A stretch of DNA of 64,000 nucleotides from Galerina marginata (GCA_023014335.1 JAECYW010000021.1:1116001-1180000), one strand, 5' to 3'; shown: positions 10,637 to 23,095, counted from the first letter of the stretch. A program made the numbers and translations. Notes: generated by a model not told the origin, from the letters alone.

Positions 10637-13600
10637 TCACCTATCCCCCTTGTGAATAAATGTCCAGCACGCTTTGCCTGCGTCTGTTCCTAGTATGCCC
10701 TGCACTTCCGCCAAGCTCAAGTTACAAAGCTCTTGAATATTCTTGATTTTGCTCATCACAATTTTCACGTTTTTGGCCGTAATCCCAGGAATGCACCGCA
10801 GGACTTCTTCTGCAGCCGTGTTGACCCCAGCGCCGACATTCGGATCGTCGTCCGCCCCAACCGTGATGGCTTTTGAAGCGTCTGGTTCAGGGCTATTCAT
10901 CTTGAGGTCATTGAAGATTTCTGACGTGGCGTAGGGCGAAGATGACCAAATGATTCGAACCTTGGGGAATGACAAGGTGAGAAGGACGATTTTCGACTGA
11001 AGGGTAGGTGGAGCATAGCTGGGTTTGTCCGGCGCTCCAGCGGTCTGCTTTTTGGTAGGATACTTTGGCTTTCCGTATGTTTTCATCTCGCCGACGGTCT
11101 GATGCAGAAGTAAGCATAGTCGTGAAAATAATGACCATGAACAACTTTACATCAAGAGAAAATGCCTTATCCTCTTCGAACTCGATGAGGAGGACTGGAT
11201 ACTTGTAATGCTGCGTCATCATCTCGCATTGGGTATAGCTAACGAGAATGACGGATTAAATTATTGTCATATAGGATAAGATAATTCGACTTACAGTCGT
11301 CCACTATTAAAACTCGATATCAAATCTGATAAGCTTTTACGTTCGACGCAGATATCCGGCGTCAAGATATAGTCGCCGACAGTTAGAGTTGCGGGTATTA
11401 CAAGCAAATTGGACGCATGTAAGAGAGATGGTAGGGTTGACCGAAATTCTCGCATATCCACGATAACCTTTGGAGGATCATTAATGGTTTTGATCGACGG
11501 TTAATTATACAGGATTACCCTAGAAGGTTCCTTGTTAAGCTCGCGCCTGCCGCCCGCTAAACGAGAGCTGATGGTCTTGATGATGGGGTCCATGTTTTCG
11601 CGACGGTCTTCAACCAGGGTAATCAGCATGGACTGTAATTATATCAGTTAGCAAAAAGACGAAAAAAAGAATAGGCATCCCGAAGATGTACCCCGCGTTC
11701 TTTGATCAGGCGTTGAAAAGAATCCTTTTCGCGTCTGATCCCAGCGAGATATTTGTGTTCTTCGCAAGAGTTGCCATACACCATATGGTACACGCGGACT
11801 GCGAGACCAGGATTCGAGCTTTTGTACACCTAAGAATCAGAACCCAAACAGATAAGTAAGGTTGCCAAATTGGCAACGTTGAGAGCTAACCTCAATTCGA
11901 CGGACGAAATCCATGTCAGGCTCGAACATGACAATAAACTTGGGTTTAAATTCCATCAAGATTCTATCGTCGGTGTCGTCCGAGTATGCCCGTACAAGGA
12001 CAGTCTGTTCCGAAGACAGCAGCCCATAATTGTTGTCAAAATCGCTCTCCAAAGTGTCGGATCCGAAATCGAGAAATGCTATATCGTCGACCAAATTCAG
12101 GGGCTGTCCAGAAAGGATGGCTTCTCCTTGCGATTCCCAGCTATCATGGTTCACAAGGCATGAGTACAAGGATCCTTTGTACGACGGAAGTGCCTACTTA
12201 CAACTGGGTAAAGGCATCAGCCTCATTCTGAAGCGCGGCGAGGTCCATCTCCTTCGGTTCGGGTTTCGCGATGACATTGCCGTCGTCCCGGCTTCCTGAA
12301 GCAGCAGGCGCACCTCCACGCACCCGTCGTCGGTTCAGAGCCCTCTGAGCCTTCTCTTTGTCTTTCTTCTTGAGTGCCTCGCTCATGCCGTCTTGGGTTC
12401 CATATATGTCATTCAAGCCATCATTGCCATTTCTGTTAGACCCAGACGGGTCATTGGTTCCTTGCTTCTTCTCGTTCATCTTCCCCTTCCACCAGAGATA
12501 TGCGCGCAGTTTGCGCAGCATCATTGGCCGCCCTTTAGAGCCAGGTTGCGCGTCTTGGTCCATCGACCCTAGAAATTCCGTAAGAAGGCTGCACACCCTG
12601 GTTGACGAGGCCATAACGAGTATCGTGTTCGATGAGCTGGGCTGTGCTGAAAGTGATAATATCAGAAAGTCAGGTATAAGCAAGTCTTTATGAGCCGGCT
12701 CACATGATGTACCGGTCTTCTTCAAACTATCCTGCCTGATCATCTCGCCTTCAGCTTCCAGTAGAATTTCCGATAATAGGTTCCATTTCGGAAGTTCCTC
12801 GAGGACTGGTTCGAGGCCATCTGGAAGCCAACTTGGTTTCGAATCCGTTTGCTTCCCTTTGTCCTTGGTCGATGCAGACGCCACGATGCCTTCCATTTCA
12901 TCCAACGCAGCCCATGCATCGTCATCCTCGGTAAGGTCGATAACTGGCATTTTTTTTGAGGTCGCGGTTATGGTGTAGCATCTGCGTTGTGCAGACTGAA
13001 AGATGACGTTGGCGGCATCTGTCAGCATCCAAGGAGACTGATGTTGCTTGACACCGCCGCTTGTGGTAGTGGTATTAGCCGCAATGAGCGTTTCCAAGTA
13101 CGAGTGGAATTGCAGGGCGTCGTAAGTCAGCAAATAACTGCAGTACATTAGTTAGGTAGTTTGGTAGTTGTCAAAGGATAAAATATTATGCGTACTATAA
13201 GAGACGACGTAGGGTTCCCAAGTCATTTACAAGTTGCTTGGTTTTCGGTCCCACTTTGTGCCAGACCGAGTCTAGTTGACGGCGCACGATAATTTCGAAT
13301 GACCGAAAGTATGCATTTTCGACGTTGAAGTCGTCGAGGTCAAGCTGTGTTCTATATGAGTGAAAGGAGCCACTGGCAAAGACGATGAGCATACAGTTGT
13401 GTTTGAACGTTTGAGTTCGGAGAGAGTCGTGTTCATACATTGGATAATGGCATGATGAATATCGGCCATGGGCTCTGTCAGATTCTGAGACAGCTCAACG
13501 ACATCAGCTCGCCGACGTTCAAGACACGCCTTGATGTTTTCGTGAAATCTTGGAAACAATGAGATCCTTCGCCTGGCGAGAAGTGACGGAATTACCGGGG

Positions 13601-14258
13601 ATAGATATGAACGTTCCGCAGCTGCAGCTCTTTCATTATATTCTTGAGAGGCGAAAGGCCGCTTGTAATGTGCTCTGGTTGATCGGTGAAGGCTTTGACA
13701 AAACCTTTCTTATTCTTTTCACGGAATAATCGGACGATAAATGCCTCCAATACTAGTGCAGTCACCCTACAAGATGTTAAACTTCGAGTGCGTGATTCGA
13801 ACGGTTATGACTTACTTTTCGGCGTGCAAAATGAGCATTCCGGTGATTAATTCTGTCGGTATATCCGACTGCAGCATGTCAACAACCAATATACGGGAAG
13901 TAACAGAGATTATCCCGCCCTGACGATAGAGGTTCTGCCTGCGTGACGCAATCCGTGAAACGGTCAAATAGAACTGTGCTACAAAAACGCACCTGTCTTT
14001 GCTTCCTGTCTCATAACCAACCACGCGTAGACCAGGTTTTCGACAACCTATGATCCCCAGCTCTTCGCCAATAGCGGATTCCTCCTCCGGGGTGGCATTA
14101 ACCAATAAAACTAGGTTCTGTGGAGAGTCATAAATCTTCATAAGCGTGCATAAGATCCTGCGAAGGCCTAAGCCTCTCGCCAGAATCAATAAATCACTGG
14201 TAGCTGGGTCATGTATCTTCTCAATTATTGCCTTGTGAAATGGCAATAGCGTTGACAT
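10637..14258 (-). CDS. RAD1: DNA repair endonuclease XPF/RAD1
   Basis: RAD1/XPF with its partner RAD10/ERCC1 cuts the 5' side of damage in nucleotide excision repair in the nucleus. The N-terminus [18 protein letters not shown], then [34 protein letters not shown] and HAEK, is the degenerate helicase-like region of XPF. A linker with [12 protein letters not shown] follows. The ERCC4 nuclease domain reads [34 protein letters not shown] (around 11,330-11,480), preserving the V-E-R-K metal-binding motif. It continues as [20 protein letters not shown]. The C-terminal helix-hairpin-helix is [20 protein letters not shown], ending [13 protein letters not shown] at 10637. The length of roughly 950-1000 residues fits the family. 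Many short introns are inferred. The ATG at 14258 gives the canonical start. Confidence 0.93.
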
Positions 14259-14495
14259 GATTTGGCTCGCTTGTCGTCGTTAAAGTGTTCGTTGATATAT
14301 TCCAGGTAATATCCAAGGTTGTAACCCATGTGATGTCCTCAATTCATAGCCATTTGCAGAGAAACTGAGAATAAATGTTGCAATGATGTGGTTCGAAATC
14401 AAAGTTTGGTGCGTTCGGTTACATATTTGAGTCACAGATAAATGACCAGACCCTTGTCACTTAACCTCAACCACGACTAACAACCCTCTCCAATA

Positions 14496-15512
14496 ATGGG
14501 AAAGCTTAACATTGCTCATCACAAATCGTACCATCCATATCGACGGGATAATATCGAAAAAGTTCGACGAGATGAAGAGGAAGCCCGGTTGAAGGAAGAA
14601 AAGGAGGAGGGAAGGATGATGCTGGCTGTACGTTTTGCTCGACATCCGTTTGATCTTTATTAAACTCCGTAAAATAGGATTCAGAGGCTAGGATTGATCT
14701 CTTGCGAGATAGAGCTGGCGTCTTAGACAAAGCCGAAAAGAAGAAGAAGAGACCAGATGATGACCTCAAACACATTGCTTCAACAAGCTCAATACAGCCA
14801 CCTATATTACCGACCACAAATGGACACATCAACTTGTTTGAAGACTTAGAACTTGTATGCTTGTCAGGCTTAAATGTCATATTCAGTATTTTTGCTGACA
14901 TTTTTGTGCGACAGAGTGCAATTGCTGTAAAGGTCTCAAAGAAACCAGCCGCTGAAACCGAGAAAGGTGTACCTTTGGCACCATCAGCGAAGGATCTTAA
15001 ACCCTGGTACTCAGAACGAGCAAAAAATAAACCCGAAGAAGTAGAAGACGACCGAAGGTTAGTATTTCCATTGAAAACCTTTCCCGGAGATGTAAACTTA
15101 CCCATGAACCAGGAAACGAGAGGAATCTCGAAAATTTGCGCATGATCCGTTGACGTCAATAACGAGACAGCTAGCCTCCCGTTCATCTCCTTCATCTGCG
15201 AAACCATTCCGGCGACCTGCACCACCTATGAAATATGACACCGATAAACCACCAGACGTGCAGGTTCGGCTTTCTAGGGAGTCCTCTGAGCGAGAGCGGG
15301 CGTTAGAACTTATACGACGGAAGAAACGAGAAATGGAGGGCAGCGCAACGCCAAGCACTGTCCACGGCGGAGAAAGCAATGGATACGGCGATGTATTCAA
15401 TCGTCGGGAGGTAGAAGAAGCGCACAGACATCGAGAACGACGATGGGACGGCGGTGCTCGCCGCTGGGAGGATGAAGATCGCAGTCGGAACCGTCCTGCC
15501 AGGCAGTGGTAA
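14496..15512 (+). CDS. LENG1/CIR_N-domain protein, probably splicing-associated
   Basis: The start MGKLNIAHHKSYHPYRRDNI, followed by EKVRRDEEEARLKEEK and a second exon beginning DSEARIDLLRDRA, matches the CIR_N domain found at the N-terminus of LENG1, CWC25 and CIR proteins. The intron after MMLA (GTACG..TAG) restores the frame. The rest is charged and probably disordered: a KKKKRP cluster, a segment with LKPWYSERAKNK, then RDPLTSITRQLA, and a basic coiled stretch SERERALELIRRKKREMEG. It ends RNRPARQW at 15512. The 'LKPWYS' and 'RDPL' segments are typical of LENG1 orthologues. Family members associate with the spliceosome; the exact role here is inferred. The gene diverges from RAD1, 237 bp away. 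Confidence 0.8.
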
Positions 15513-16219
15513 CCTTTCACTTGTTGTAACTTGTATGTGTACTTTTGTATTGCTGTCGGCAGTCGTAACATGGATCTAATTTGACAAAGTATCCCGTTTT
15601 TCAGGATGAAAACTACAATGCTTCAATCTCCAGTAAGACCTCTGGGCCATTTCCTCGACCGATAAGGACCAAGCCAGACTACGGATCCTCCGCCCGCATA
15701 AGCACATAATGGGCATCCGAGGTCTTGGGCTTCTTGCTCCTTGGCATTTGTTAATTCACGTCGATCACAGACCTTGCTACAAAGCACCATTCCCTACTTT
15801 ACCCATGTCATCGTCACCGAATCTCTTCCGCGCCTGGCTCCTAGCTACGAGTAGAACTTCCCTCTTACCCGAACTCCAACGAGAAATGTGGCAAATGCAT
15901 ATACCATTGTGACGGGTGGGTGATACGCCGATATCTATGTTCCTTTGTCATACTCAATCGACTATCACCTCCAGAACATGTTCACATTTCCTCCAATATT
16001 GCATGCTCTCGAAAGCATCAAGTATTGATATCCATTCCCTTGCTTCAAGACTCCTGTATGACCATAGAGAAAGTCGTAGGAATTTTGAATACAAATGATA
16101 AATCGATAATCGATTAGCTAAGGAATACAGTGAAAGAGTGGAATACAGTGAAAGAGTGCCCTGCCTTGAATTTTCAGTTGGTACGAATCGCTGATAACGG
16201 TACAGTGTGCATTGTTTAC
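15513..16219. other. Intergenic stretch with a perfect 18-bp tandem duplication
   Basis: This 707-bp stretch lies between two convergent genes. A 67-codon plus frame (15709-15912) has no recognisable domain. At 16122-16157 an 18-bp unit (GGAATACAGTGAAAGAGT) occurs twice in perfect tandem, preceded by the small palindrome ATCGATAATCGAT near 16103. Nothing else is evident. Confidence 0.5.
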
Positions 16220-18288
16220 TTAATGCTCGCAGAGCGAAAATGCGGAGCTCTGAAAAGCGGCACCTTGTTTGACCACAAATTGCTTTCGTTCTTCCATCAA
16301 CTCTAGCCTCAACTTCTTCGCTTCCTCTAAACTGATTGGGAAGTCGATGCTTTCCAAAATATGGATTTGCAGTTCTACCGGGAGACCAGCCACTCCTACG
16401 CCAGCCTGGGCGGACGAAGACGACGTCGAAGTCGAGGCTTGCCCCTCCTGAAGCTGCAATGATCGCGTCAATTCCCACCACCACTCCTGCTGCTGGCAAG
16501 GGACATTGGCAGTGCTGATAATTTTGATATTCGGGTCGACAAGGAAGAGAGCCACGATCTTGCGATGCCCTGGTTTGGTCGAATCTTCAAGTTTGAATGG
16601 CCCGACGCGGTGCTGCAGAATATTGGGGAATGTCAGAAGACGGCCTTCACGCGTCTCCACCCCGCCTATTTCTTGGACTGCAGGCCCGTATTGTTCGCAC
16701 CCGAAGATAGAAGAAAGCCAATCATGGTGGTTTTGTTCGTAGCCGACCTGGTCAGCCTCTTCTGTGTTGCAAGAATGTCTAAATGACAAGGTTGAAGTGG
16801 TTATGTTTTCGCAAGAATGATAATAAAGCGAGGTCGCCACGATGTGTTCATTCTGCGGGGACGCGAGACTGAGTCGAGATCACGAAAGCCAAAATTAGAG
16901 CAGACCCACCATTTGACCTTCGACATGCCACGAACCACCGTTGTAGTCCGGTTTTTCAGGCGTCAGCTCAATGTTCGCCAATTTGACGATGACCTGCAAT
17001 CCTCTTTTTCCATACTCCTTTATCAAACTAAAAACCGGCCGTTCATTCGGTGGGGCGAAAGAACCAGGTTCCGGACGGACTATCTTTTGGGTCGCATCAT
17101 ACCATTCCACACGTCTATCCCAGTAATCATCATCAGATTCATTAGGTTGCTTCTGTGGACCATCATTTTCATTTTCAAGTTCCGGGTCGGGGTCGTATTC
17201 AACGCGATAATAAGTTACGCGGCTGAAGTCACCAACGTATTGTCTAGCTTGCAAAGGCGAAAGGGTCAAATCCCAGAGAGGGATAGATAAAGTAATCAGC
17301 TTCTCAACGAGTTCGTATAGAGGCTTTTCTTCTTGAGGATGGAGGTTATTGACGTAACTCGTTATTCTAAAACATAATTGCTATTAGAAAGGAGAAGCTT
17401 GAGATTTAAAAATCAAACTTTGCGTCATTTCGCGAGATATCGACCTCGCAGGGTAGCCACTGAAATTTTGCGCTGAAAGGGTTCTGCAAGTGATTAGTTT
17501 CCCATGAGTAGTAAGAAGCAGAGCACCCCAATTCGACCGTCTGGTCTTCAGAGGGAAGTGGGGCAATTTCACCCTCTCCTGAACGTAGGATGCAGTTGTC
17601 TAAAGTCGTGGTCTCCCCATTCGCCAATACACGCGTACGACCATAGATAAGAGGAAAGAGGGAAGGATGGACAAGATTCCAGACTTTCTCATCCGAATTC
17701 GGATGCCAGTCTTTCAGCCTTTCAGGGATATTCGCCTCGAATTTCTTAACAGCTTCTTGAATTTCTTTCTTGAGTTCAGGAGAGACAGCAGTGTCAGATT
17801 TGACTACATCACCGTTGTAGACAAAGACGGGTGGCGATTTTTCAGGGGGTGCCGGAATCAAACTCGCCCTGTACTGGAGTTCATTGATGCACCAGTCGAC
17901 CATCTTCGTCGTAATATCACGACCAGAACCAAGGGCTTCGTCTTTCCATTTCTGCGTGATCTCGGGATCGTTGATCTGGCCAGGGACGTTAGCAAAAAGT
18001 CTGCGGCTCTCGCGAAAATGACAGACTTTGATATTCCAACCGGGTTTGTCAGTGATACTATTCATCAACTGCAGAATCGTCAGTTCACGTAAAGTGGTCA
18101 AAGGCAAACTAGGTAAAAAATTTATCAGAGCGTTAGATGCAAAGCAATCGCTATCTGACTTACGCCACGCTTCCATCATCGATATTGCCACCACTGAGGG
18201 CGTTCGGGAAGAGATCCCCTACGTAGTCAGGCTCGGCCTTGCTAGGAACGTAGTTGAGTGGGCGGCCGAAGCCTGGAAGCAGTGTCAT
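16220..18288 (-). CDS. DUF4246 domain-containing protein
   Basis: The start MTLLPGFGRPLNYVPSKAEP and the following blocks match DUF4246 proteins, which are widespread in fungi and of unknown function. After an exact junction (SVA|LPLTTLRELTILQ) come MNSITDKPGWNIKV, ELQYRASL, VFVYNGDVVKSDTAV, DWHPNSDEKVWNLVHPSLFP, LIYGRTRVL and WLPCEVDISRNDAK. The next exon gives ITSYVNNLHPQEEKPLYELV and IPLWDLTLSPL, then GSWHVEGQM, a VATSLYYHSCENIT segment, FPNILQHRVGPFKLED, HRKIVALFLVDPNIKIIST and NVPCQQQEWW. The C-terminus ends at 16220 with LRLELMEERKQFVV. The His/Asp pattern in GSWHVEGQ and ILQHRV suggests a metal-dependent oxygenase-like fold, but that is inference. Confidence 0.9.
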
Positions 18289-18807
18289 AGCGCAATCGAA
18301 TAAGCTGGGTATACTTTATGCGATTCGTGGTGAATGCAGTGGTTGGTAGAAAAAGTTTCAGTTGACTTTCGATCCTCATTCCTGATAAGACAGTGGGAAA
18401 TCATCTCAGGGGCTATGAATCCATGTACCAGTGGCCCACAACCCACAACTGAATGAATTAATCGTAGCTGAATCGGCCGCAAAGAGCTGACACATTTTGG
18501 ACATCGAATTTCTCATCAGTGAGAGGCTGAGCCGCTGAGGATTCATGGACATTTTAGTTTGAACATTTCTAAGAAAGTCTGATTTTTCATTCGGTCATAA
18601 CAGGTAAGGTATACTACTCACTGTTTTCGATTGGTTTTCGAAGTTGAAGGACTCAAAAGGAGGAAATCCGGCACCGCCGACGACGGGACCGTCACGGGGC
18701 CGAAATTGAGGCGGAGACTTAAATTGTGCTCACATTTGTCGTCGTGTTCCTCGCCCTTTCCACACCTTCCACCCCATCCACCAGCAACCTCAAGAAACAA
18801 CGACAAA
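18289..18807. other. Divergent promoter region between DUF4246 gene and RPL8
   Basis: No coding signal was seen in this 519-bp stretch. It precedes a ribosomal-protein gene whose first exon is only the start codon, so it includes that gene's 5' UTR and promoter. Pyrimidine-rich tracts occur near 18740-18790, common before ribosomal-protein starts. Confidence 0.45.
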
Positions 18808-20138
18808 ATGGTAAGCCCAACGCTTTCGCATCGAGAAGCTCGACCATGCAGCGGTTCTACTACCCAAAGTAACCCAATTTAAGGGTGGATGGTATGTCGT
18901 TCTTTTGGATAACCTTGGGGCTAATCTGACAAAAAATTTCTTTTCAGGACCGTATCAGTTGAAAGATTCGAGGTTTTAATATCTCGCGATCTTTCGGAAC
19001 GTGGAGCTTTCTTTCCACTACTGTGGAAGAAGCTATGAAGCGTTCTCAATGCTGGGCCGTGTGATGTTATCTTTCGATAGCACATACGGCGCTAGAGCTC
19101 CGAGGCGCATTGTGATCTTCTTCGAGGATTGCTTTTGCTGACTTCGTCTCAATGACCAGCCCCCCAAAGCGAAACCTGGATCCGGCAAGAAGCCTGCTTC
19201 TGCTCCCTTCGGAGCGAGCAAGCCTACGAAAGCCAAGAAGAATCCTCTCTTCGAGGCCACCCCCAAGAACTTCGGTATCGGTGAGTGTCATTATCTTCTA
19301 TTTGTTTTATATTTGGATGTTTACCTTCTCTTACAGGCCAGGACATCCGCCCTCAGACTGACCTGACCCGTTTCGTCAAATGGCCCGAGTACGTCCGCCT
19401 TCAACGCCAGAAGGTTATTCTGCACCAGCGCCTGAAGGTTCCGCCTGCGATCGCCCAATTCTCGCACACCTTGGACAAGAACACGGCTACGCAGCTCTTC
19501 AAGCTGCTCAACAAATACCGCCCGGAATCGAAGCAGGAGAAGAAGGCTCGTCTGGATGCTGCCGCCGCCGCTGTTGCTGAAAACAAGTCGGCAGACACCA
19601 AGGTAAGCTTCTGGTTGGATTTATTTTATTCGAGGATTATAACAACTTTTGTTTTACAGGCCGACAAGAAGCCATTGTTCGTCAAGTACGGTCTTAACCA
19701 TATCGTCGCCCTCATCGAAGCCAAGAAGGCCGCCCTTGTCGTCATTGCCCACGACGTTGACCCCATTGAGCTGGTCGTCTTCCTTCCTGCTCTGTGCCGC
19801 AAGATGGGTGTCCCTTACGTGATTGTCAAGGGCAAAGCCCGTCTCGGTACCGTAGTTCACAAGAAGACCTCCGCTGTCGTCGCTCTTCAAGAAGTCAAGA
19901 GCGAGGACCAGCGCGAACTCGCCACCATCGTCAGCGCCGCCAAGGCCAACTTGTACGTCTCGTCGGTTTACTGATCGTCCACTTACTCTAACGGCGGGTT
20001 TTTAGCACCGACAAGTATGACGAGCAACGCCGTCAATGGGGTGGGGGTATCCGTGGCAACAAGTCGACCCAGATGCTCCGCAAGCGTGCCAAGGCTGCTG
20101 GCCAGAGTGTCACGAACCCCGCGCTCGGCAAGCTATAA
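18808..20138 (+). CDS. RPL8: 60S ribosomal protein eL8 (L7a/RPL8)
   Basis: This is a structural protein of the large ribosomal subunit. The product starts [19 protein letters not shown] and continues [58 protein letters not shown], then the L7Ae RNA-binding core [40 protein letters not shown] and [18 protein letters not shown]. It ends [26 protein letters not shown] at 20138. Exons: 18808-18810 (ATG only), 19160-19280, 19337-19602, 19660-19952, 20006-20138; about 271 residues, the expected length. Intron 1 (18811-19159) is 349 nt, far longer than the other introns (about 53-57 nt), typical of ribosomal-protein genes whose first intron is regulatory or hosts a small RNA. Junctions all keep the frame. 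Confidence 0.96.
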
Positions 20139-20539
20139 GCACGTTGTCCTTTTCAAAAAGATTCGCGGCTGGAGTAGTCCATTTGTCGTCGTTACGTTCT
20201 ATGTATCCTATGACATATGTATATAGGTCGTCTTATGATGTTTCTTTGGTGCCGCGCAATATGCAGTGTGCTGCGTGGTTGATTAAACGATTCTTGTTTC
20301 AGATTTTATATTCAACCCTATCACGAGAAAATGGCGAATAATATGGACTGGTGAGGGTATCAAAGCTACAACGAGAAAAGTGAACGCCTATAGAACAAAA
20401 AAAGCAAGTCCTTTGACATGGTTTCCTATGGTTAGCTTTAAATCGAACCGGTCAGAGGCCGCCCGCACGGAAAAGAGTGACGACGAGGAAAGGATTTCAT
20501 TTGTGAAAAAGGGTGCAGCAGCCTCTTCCTTTGCGTCTC

Positions 20540-21650
20540 TTACAGGTTATCCTCAACCATTTCGAAGGCAATGGGTTCGCCGTCGACAAGGTGCTTGGCC
20601 TTGAATAGTAATTCAAACGACTCCAAATCCACATATTCCGTCTTGAGAGGAACATGGTATCATTTAAGCCCGGGAGTGCTAAATCTCGAACATTGGAGGA
20701 AAAATGTTGGTGTCGTTATCTGCTCTTGTTAGTGACAAAGCGTGCAAAACTTAAGTGATAAAGATTTCTAGGAGGAGATATTTGACCTTGAGAAAACAGG
20801 CTGATGCTCCTTGTGCCGCAAAAGTTGTAATGGGCAGAGATGAGTGTCAATGACCTCAGGGCTGAAAAGCGGATTACTTTTGAACCGATTAAACAATATG
20901 ACCAGGTCAGAAGGTACGATGGGAGCGATGAACAGTTCCTTTGAGTTTGGTGGCACAACATCGATGGGGAGCTCGGGCACGGTCACATTGCCCAATATGT
21001 ATATGCTCGCCAGAGAGGGTACACCGCATGACATGGATGGACGCAAAGGAAGAGCACGTCTGAAGGACCTTCTTGAGCATGCTGAGAGAGTTGTTTCATA
21101 ATGCCCGACATGTTGGGAGAGATGAAGGTTCTTTAACGACAGTATTAGCAGAAGGGGCTGGAGAATCACGATGCCAATTAAACATAGACCCTGCAATAGC
21201 GAGGAAGCAGGAGTGCAAGGATGCCATCTCTTGTTGGACATATGTGCAAGCTGATGTTCGTAGCATATCGGTACCCTTGAAGTCCATGATCTTCCTATTT
21301 CTGTTCCACGATGCCAGATGAGTAGTTAATTAATGGTCAGTTGACCATCCATTAACCCCAGGAGGTGAGGCAAGGACGTTGAGACTGCAGAAATCTGAAT
21401 TTTGGATATCATGTCATAATTCATATGCAAAGAATTCAGAACAGCGTGGCCACCCGGCAGTGTGACATCGACAACCTACTTCAGATTTCAATGAAAGGTC
21501 TGTATGAAGAAAAGGGCGAAAATACTCACTTCAACTGGAAGTTGATCATGACTGGAAGGTCCAACCTTGGTTGAAATGCCGATGCGTTCAGATCCAATTA
21601 GATGTAAACAAATTTAGTTTGCCAAATCCGATTGAAATCGCGTATTCAAT
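20540..21650 (-). other. Unassigned minus-strand region with coding-like exon fragments
   Basis: Open segments in several frames look coding but were not joined with confidence. In order on the minus strand they include LIGSERIGISTKVGPSSHDQ, then after a GTGAGT intron VVDVTLPGGHAVLNSLHMNY and KIQISAVSTSLPHLLGLMD; MDFKGTDMLRTSACTYVQQE and LHSCFLAIAGSMFNWHRD; SGIMKQLSQHAQEGPSDVLF; SIYILGNVTVPELPIDVVPP; and at the end KTEYVDLESFELLFKAKHLV with AFEMVEDNL, stop (or a donor) at 20540-20542. The balanced composition and splice signals suggest a real multi-exon gene, head-to-head with ELP6 (about 60 bp apart). I do not recognise the family. Conflicting frames near 21,100 could mean an intron I missed, or decay. 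Confidence 0.4.
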
Positions 21651-21706
21651 TTTCAGTGCTCTCCTCTGTTGTTCCGAACTGCTTTTGATTTGTATCTGGT
21701 ATTGTT

Positions 21707-22611
21707 ATGCCACTATCCCCTCCGTTTAACCTCCCGGAAGGTGTTATTCTCCTTATAACGGACGGGCTAGCAGCATCCGCAGATTTCGTGCTTCACCGAT
21801 GTCTAGCTTCTCATCTGAAAGAAAAACGGAAACCAAAGGCAATCATCCTCTCAGTTTCTGAAGGTATTGGACGATGGAAGGCTCTTGCTTCTAAATCTGT
21901 TCGTTTTCTTATCTGGAATCCCTTTTTTCTCCGAGTTTTTATACACCATTTCATTCAAGAACGTCAACCTTGAACGGCATCTGGACTCTGGGTCGCTTGA
22001 GTTCATCGACGTGCTTGGAGATGTGCAGGCACCTTCGACCGAGGGGGGAATTTCGCTGAAAGCAGTTCTTAACCGCGTGAAGACTTGTTTGAATCGAGCG
22101 GCGGACAATTCGAAGATTGTCATTCTGGATGATATATCGATGCTGGAGTGGATAGGATTCCCCCTAATTGATGTCATACGGTTCGCTCGCGCTCTACGTG
22201 CTGTGTGTCTGAAGGTCGGTTTAGTGGCAATTAACTGCTCGTGTTTGGTGACTGACCGTTCGAGATGAACAGGAGAATGCAACTCTCTTCGTCCGGCATC
22301 ACATCGTGACTCCGAACGAACCGGACGAGGTATTCCGGCATCTTCTCCAGACCTGCACGTATCACCTTGAAGTGCTGCCTCTTGCAAGCGGGAGGAGCGG
22401 TACCGTCAGCGGAGAGGTAAATCAAAGTGTCCCGTGCCGTGAACGGTGCTGATCAACGTTCAAAAATAAAATTCAGGTGGCCCTTCATACTGGCTTCTCT
22501 GCACCGTCAGAGACCGTGAAATTGATCCCGCGAAATGCGGCGTTGCAGTACCGGCTAACAGACATTGGACCAGATTTTTTCGCAAAGGGGACAAGCGAAG
22601 GCGTGTTATGA
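21707..22611 (+). CDS. ELP6: Elongator complex protein 6 (ELP6)
   Basis: ELP6 is a RecA-fold subunit of the Elp4-Elp5-Elp6 ring of Elongator, which modifies wobble uridines of tRNAs in the cytosol. The start MPLSPPFNLPEGVILLITDG, then LAASADFVLHRCLASHLKEK and AIILSVSEGIGRWKALASK, matches the ELP6 N-terminus. Exon 2 has DSGSLEFIDVLGDVQAP and SKIVILDDISMLEWIGFPLI, the position of the Walker B-like strand. Exon 3 gives ENATLFVRHHIVTPNEPDEV, and exon 4 VALHTGFSAPSETVKLIPR, ending FFAKGTSEGVL. Exons are 21707-21898, 21960-22214, 22273-22416 and 22477-22611, summing to 241 codons. As in other ELP6 proteins, no classical P-loop is evident. The match in layout and length makes this call firm. Confidence 0.87.
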
Positions 22612-23095
22612 CTGTCAGTGTTTCTGATATCTGGAGTTAGGACTTACGGTTTCATGTATGTATCCCGGATTTCAAGGGGGAGATCATGGGCACACCTTTG
22701 TCATTCGAAACGGCTGGGCCAACACGAATCTGGGTATCCCGAAAGAAAAAGATTCACAGTTCGTCGAGATGCAGAAGTTGCTACAGTCCTCGAAACGTTT
22801 GAGATCTGAAGCAACCAATTAGCTTGACGTTTGAACCAAGGAAAATTATAGTTGTGGTGCCTTTTAGCCTGCAAATTGTGGAAGTTGATAGGTTTTTCAA
22901 AATCATAAAACGGATCGTATAGTACCCAAAACGAATGTCCTGACACACTATGTTTCTTTGTCCTCAAGCTCATATCGGTCGTTCAGGAGGAGATAGGTTT
23001 CCGGCTACGTCTATAGGGAAACAGCACTGCAAAATATATCAAAAGAGCAAATTTTGAACACTCTGAAGGCATTCTTTAGCGATGGTAAAAAAGAT
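22612..23095. other. Intergenic stretch between ELP6 and U6
   Basis: This 484-bp stretch contains the 3' flank of ELP6 and downstream sequence of the minus-strand U6 gene. A 90-codon minus frame (22701-22973) has no domain or splice support. Two adenine hexamers (23087-23092 and 23096-23101) read as T6 terminators on the U6 strand. Confidence 0.45.

Noticed and set aside
15709..15912. 67-codon plus-strand frame
   Set aside because: No family resemblance, no splice support; expected by chance at this length.
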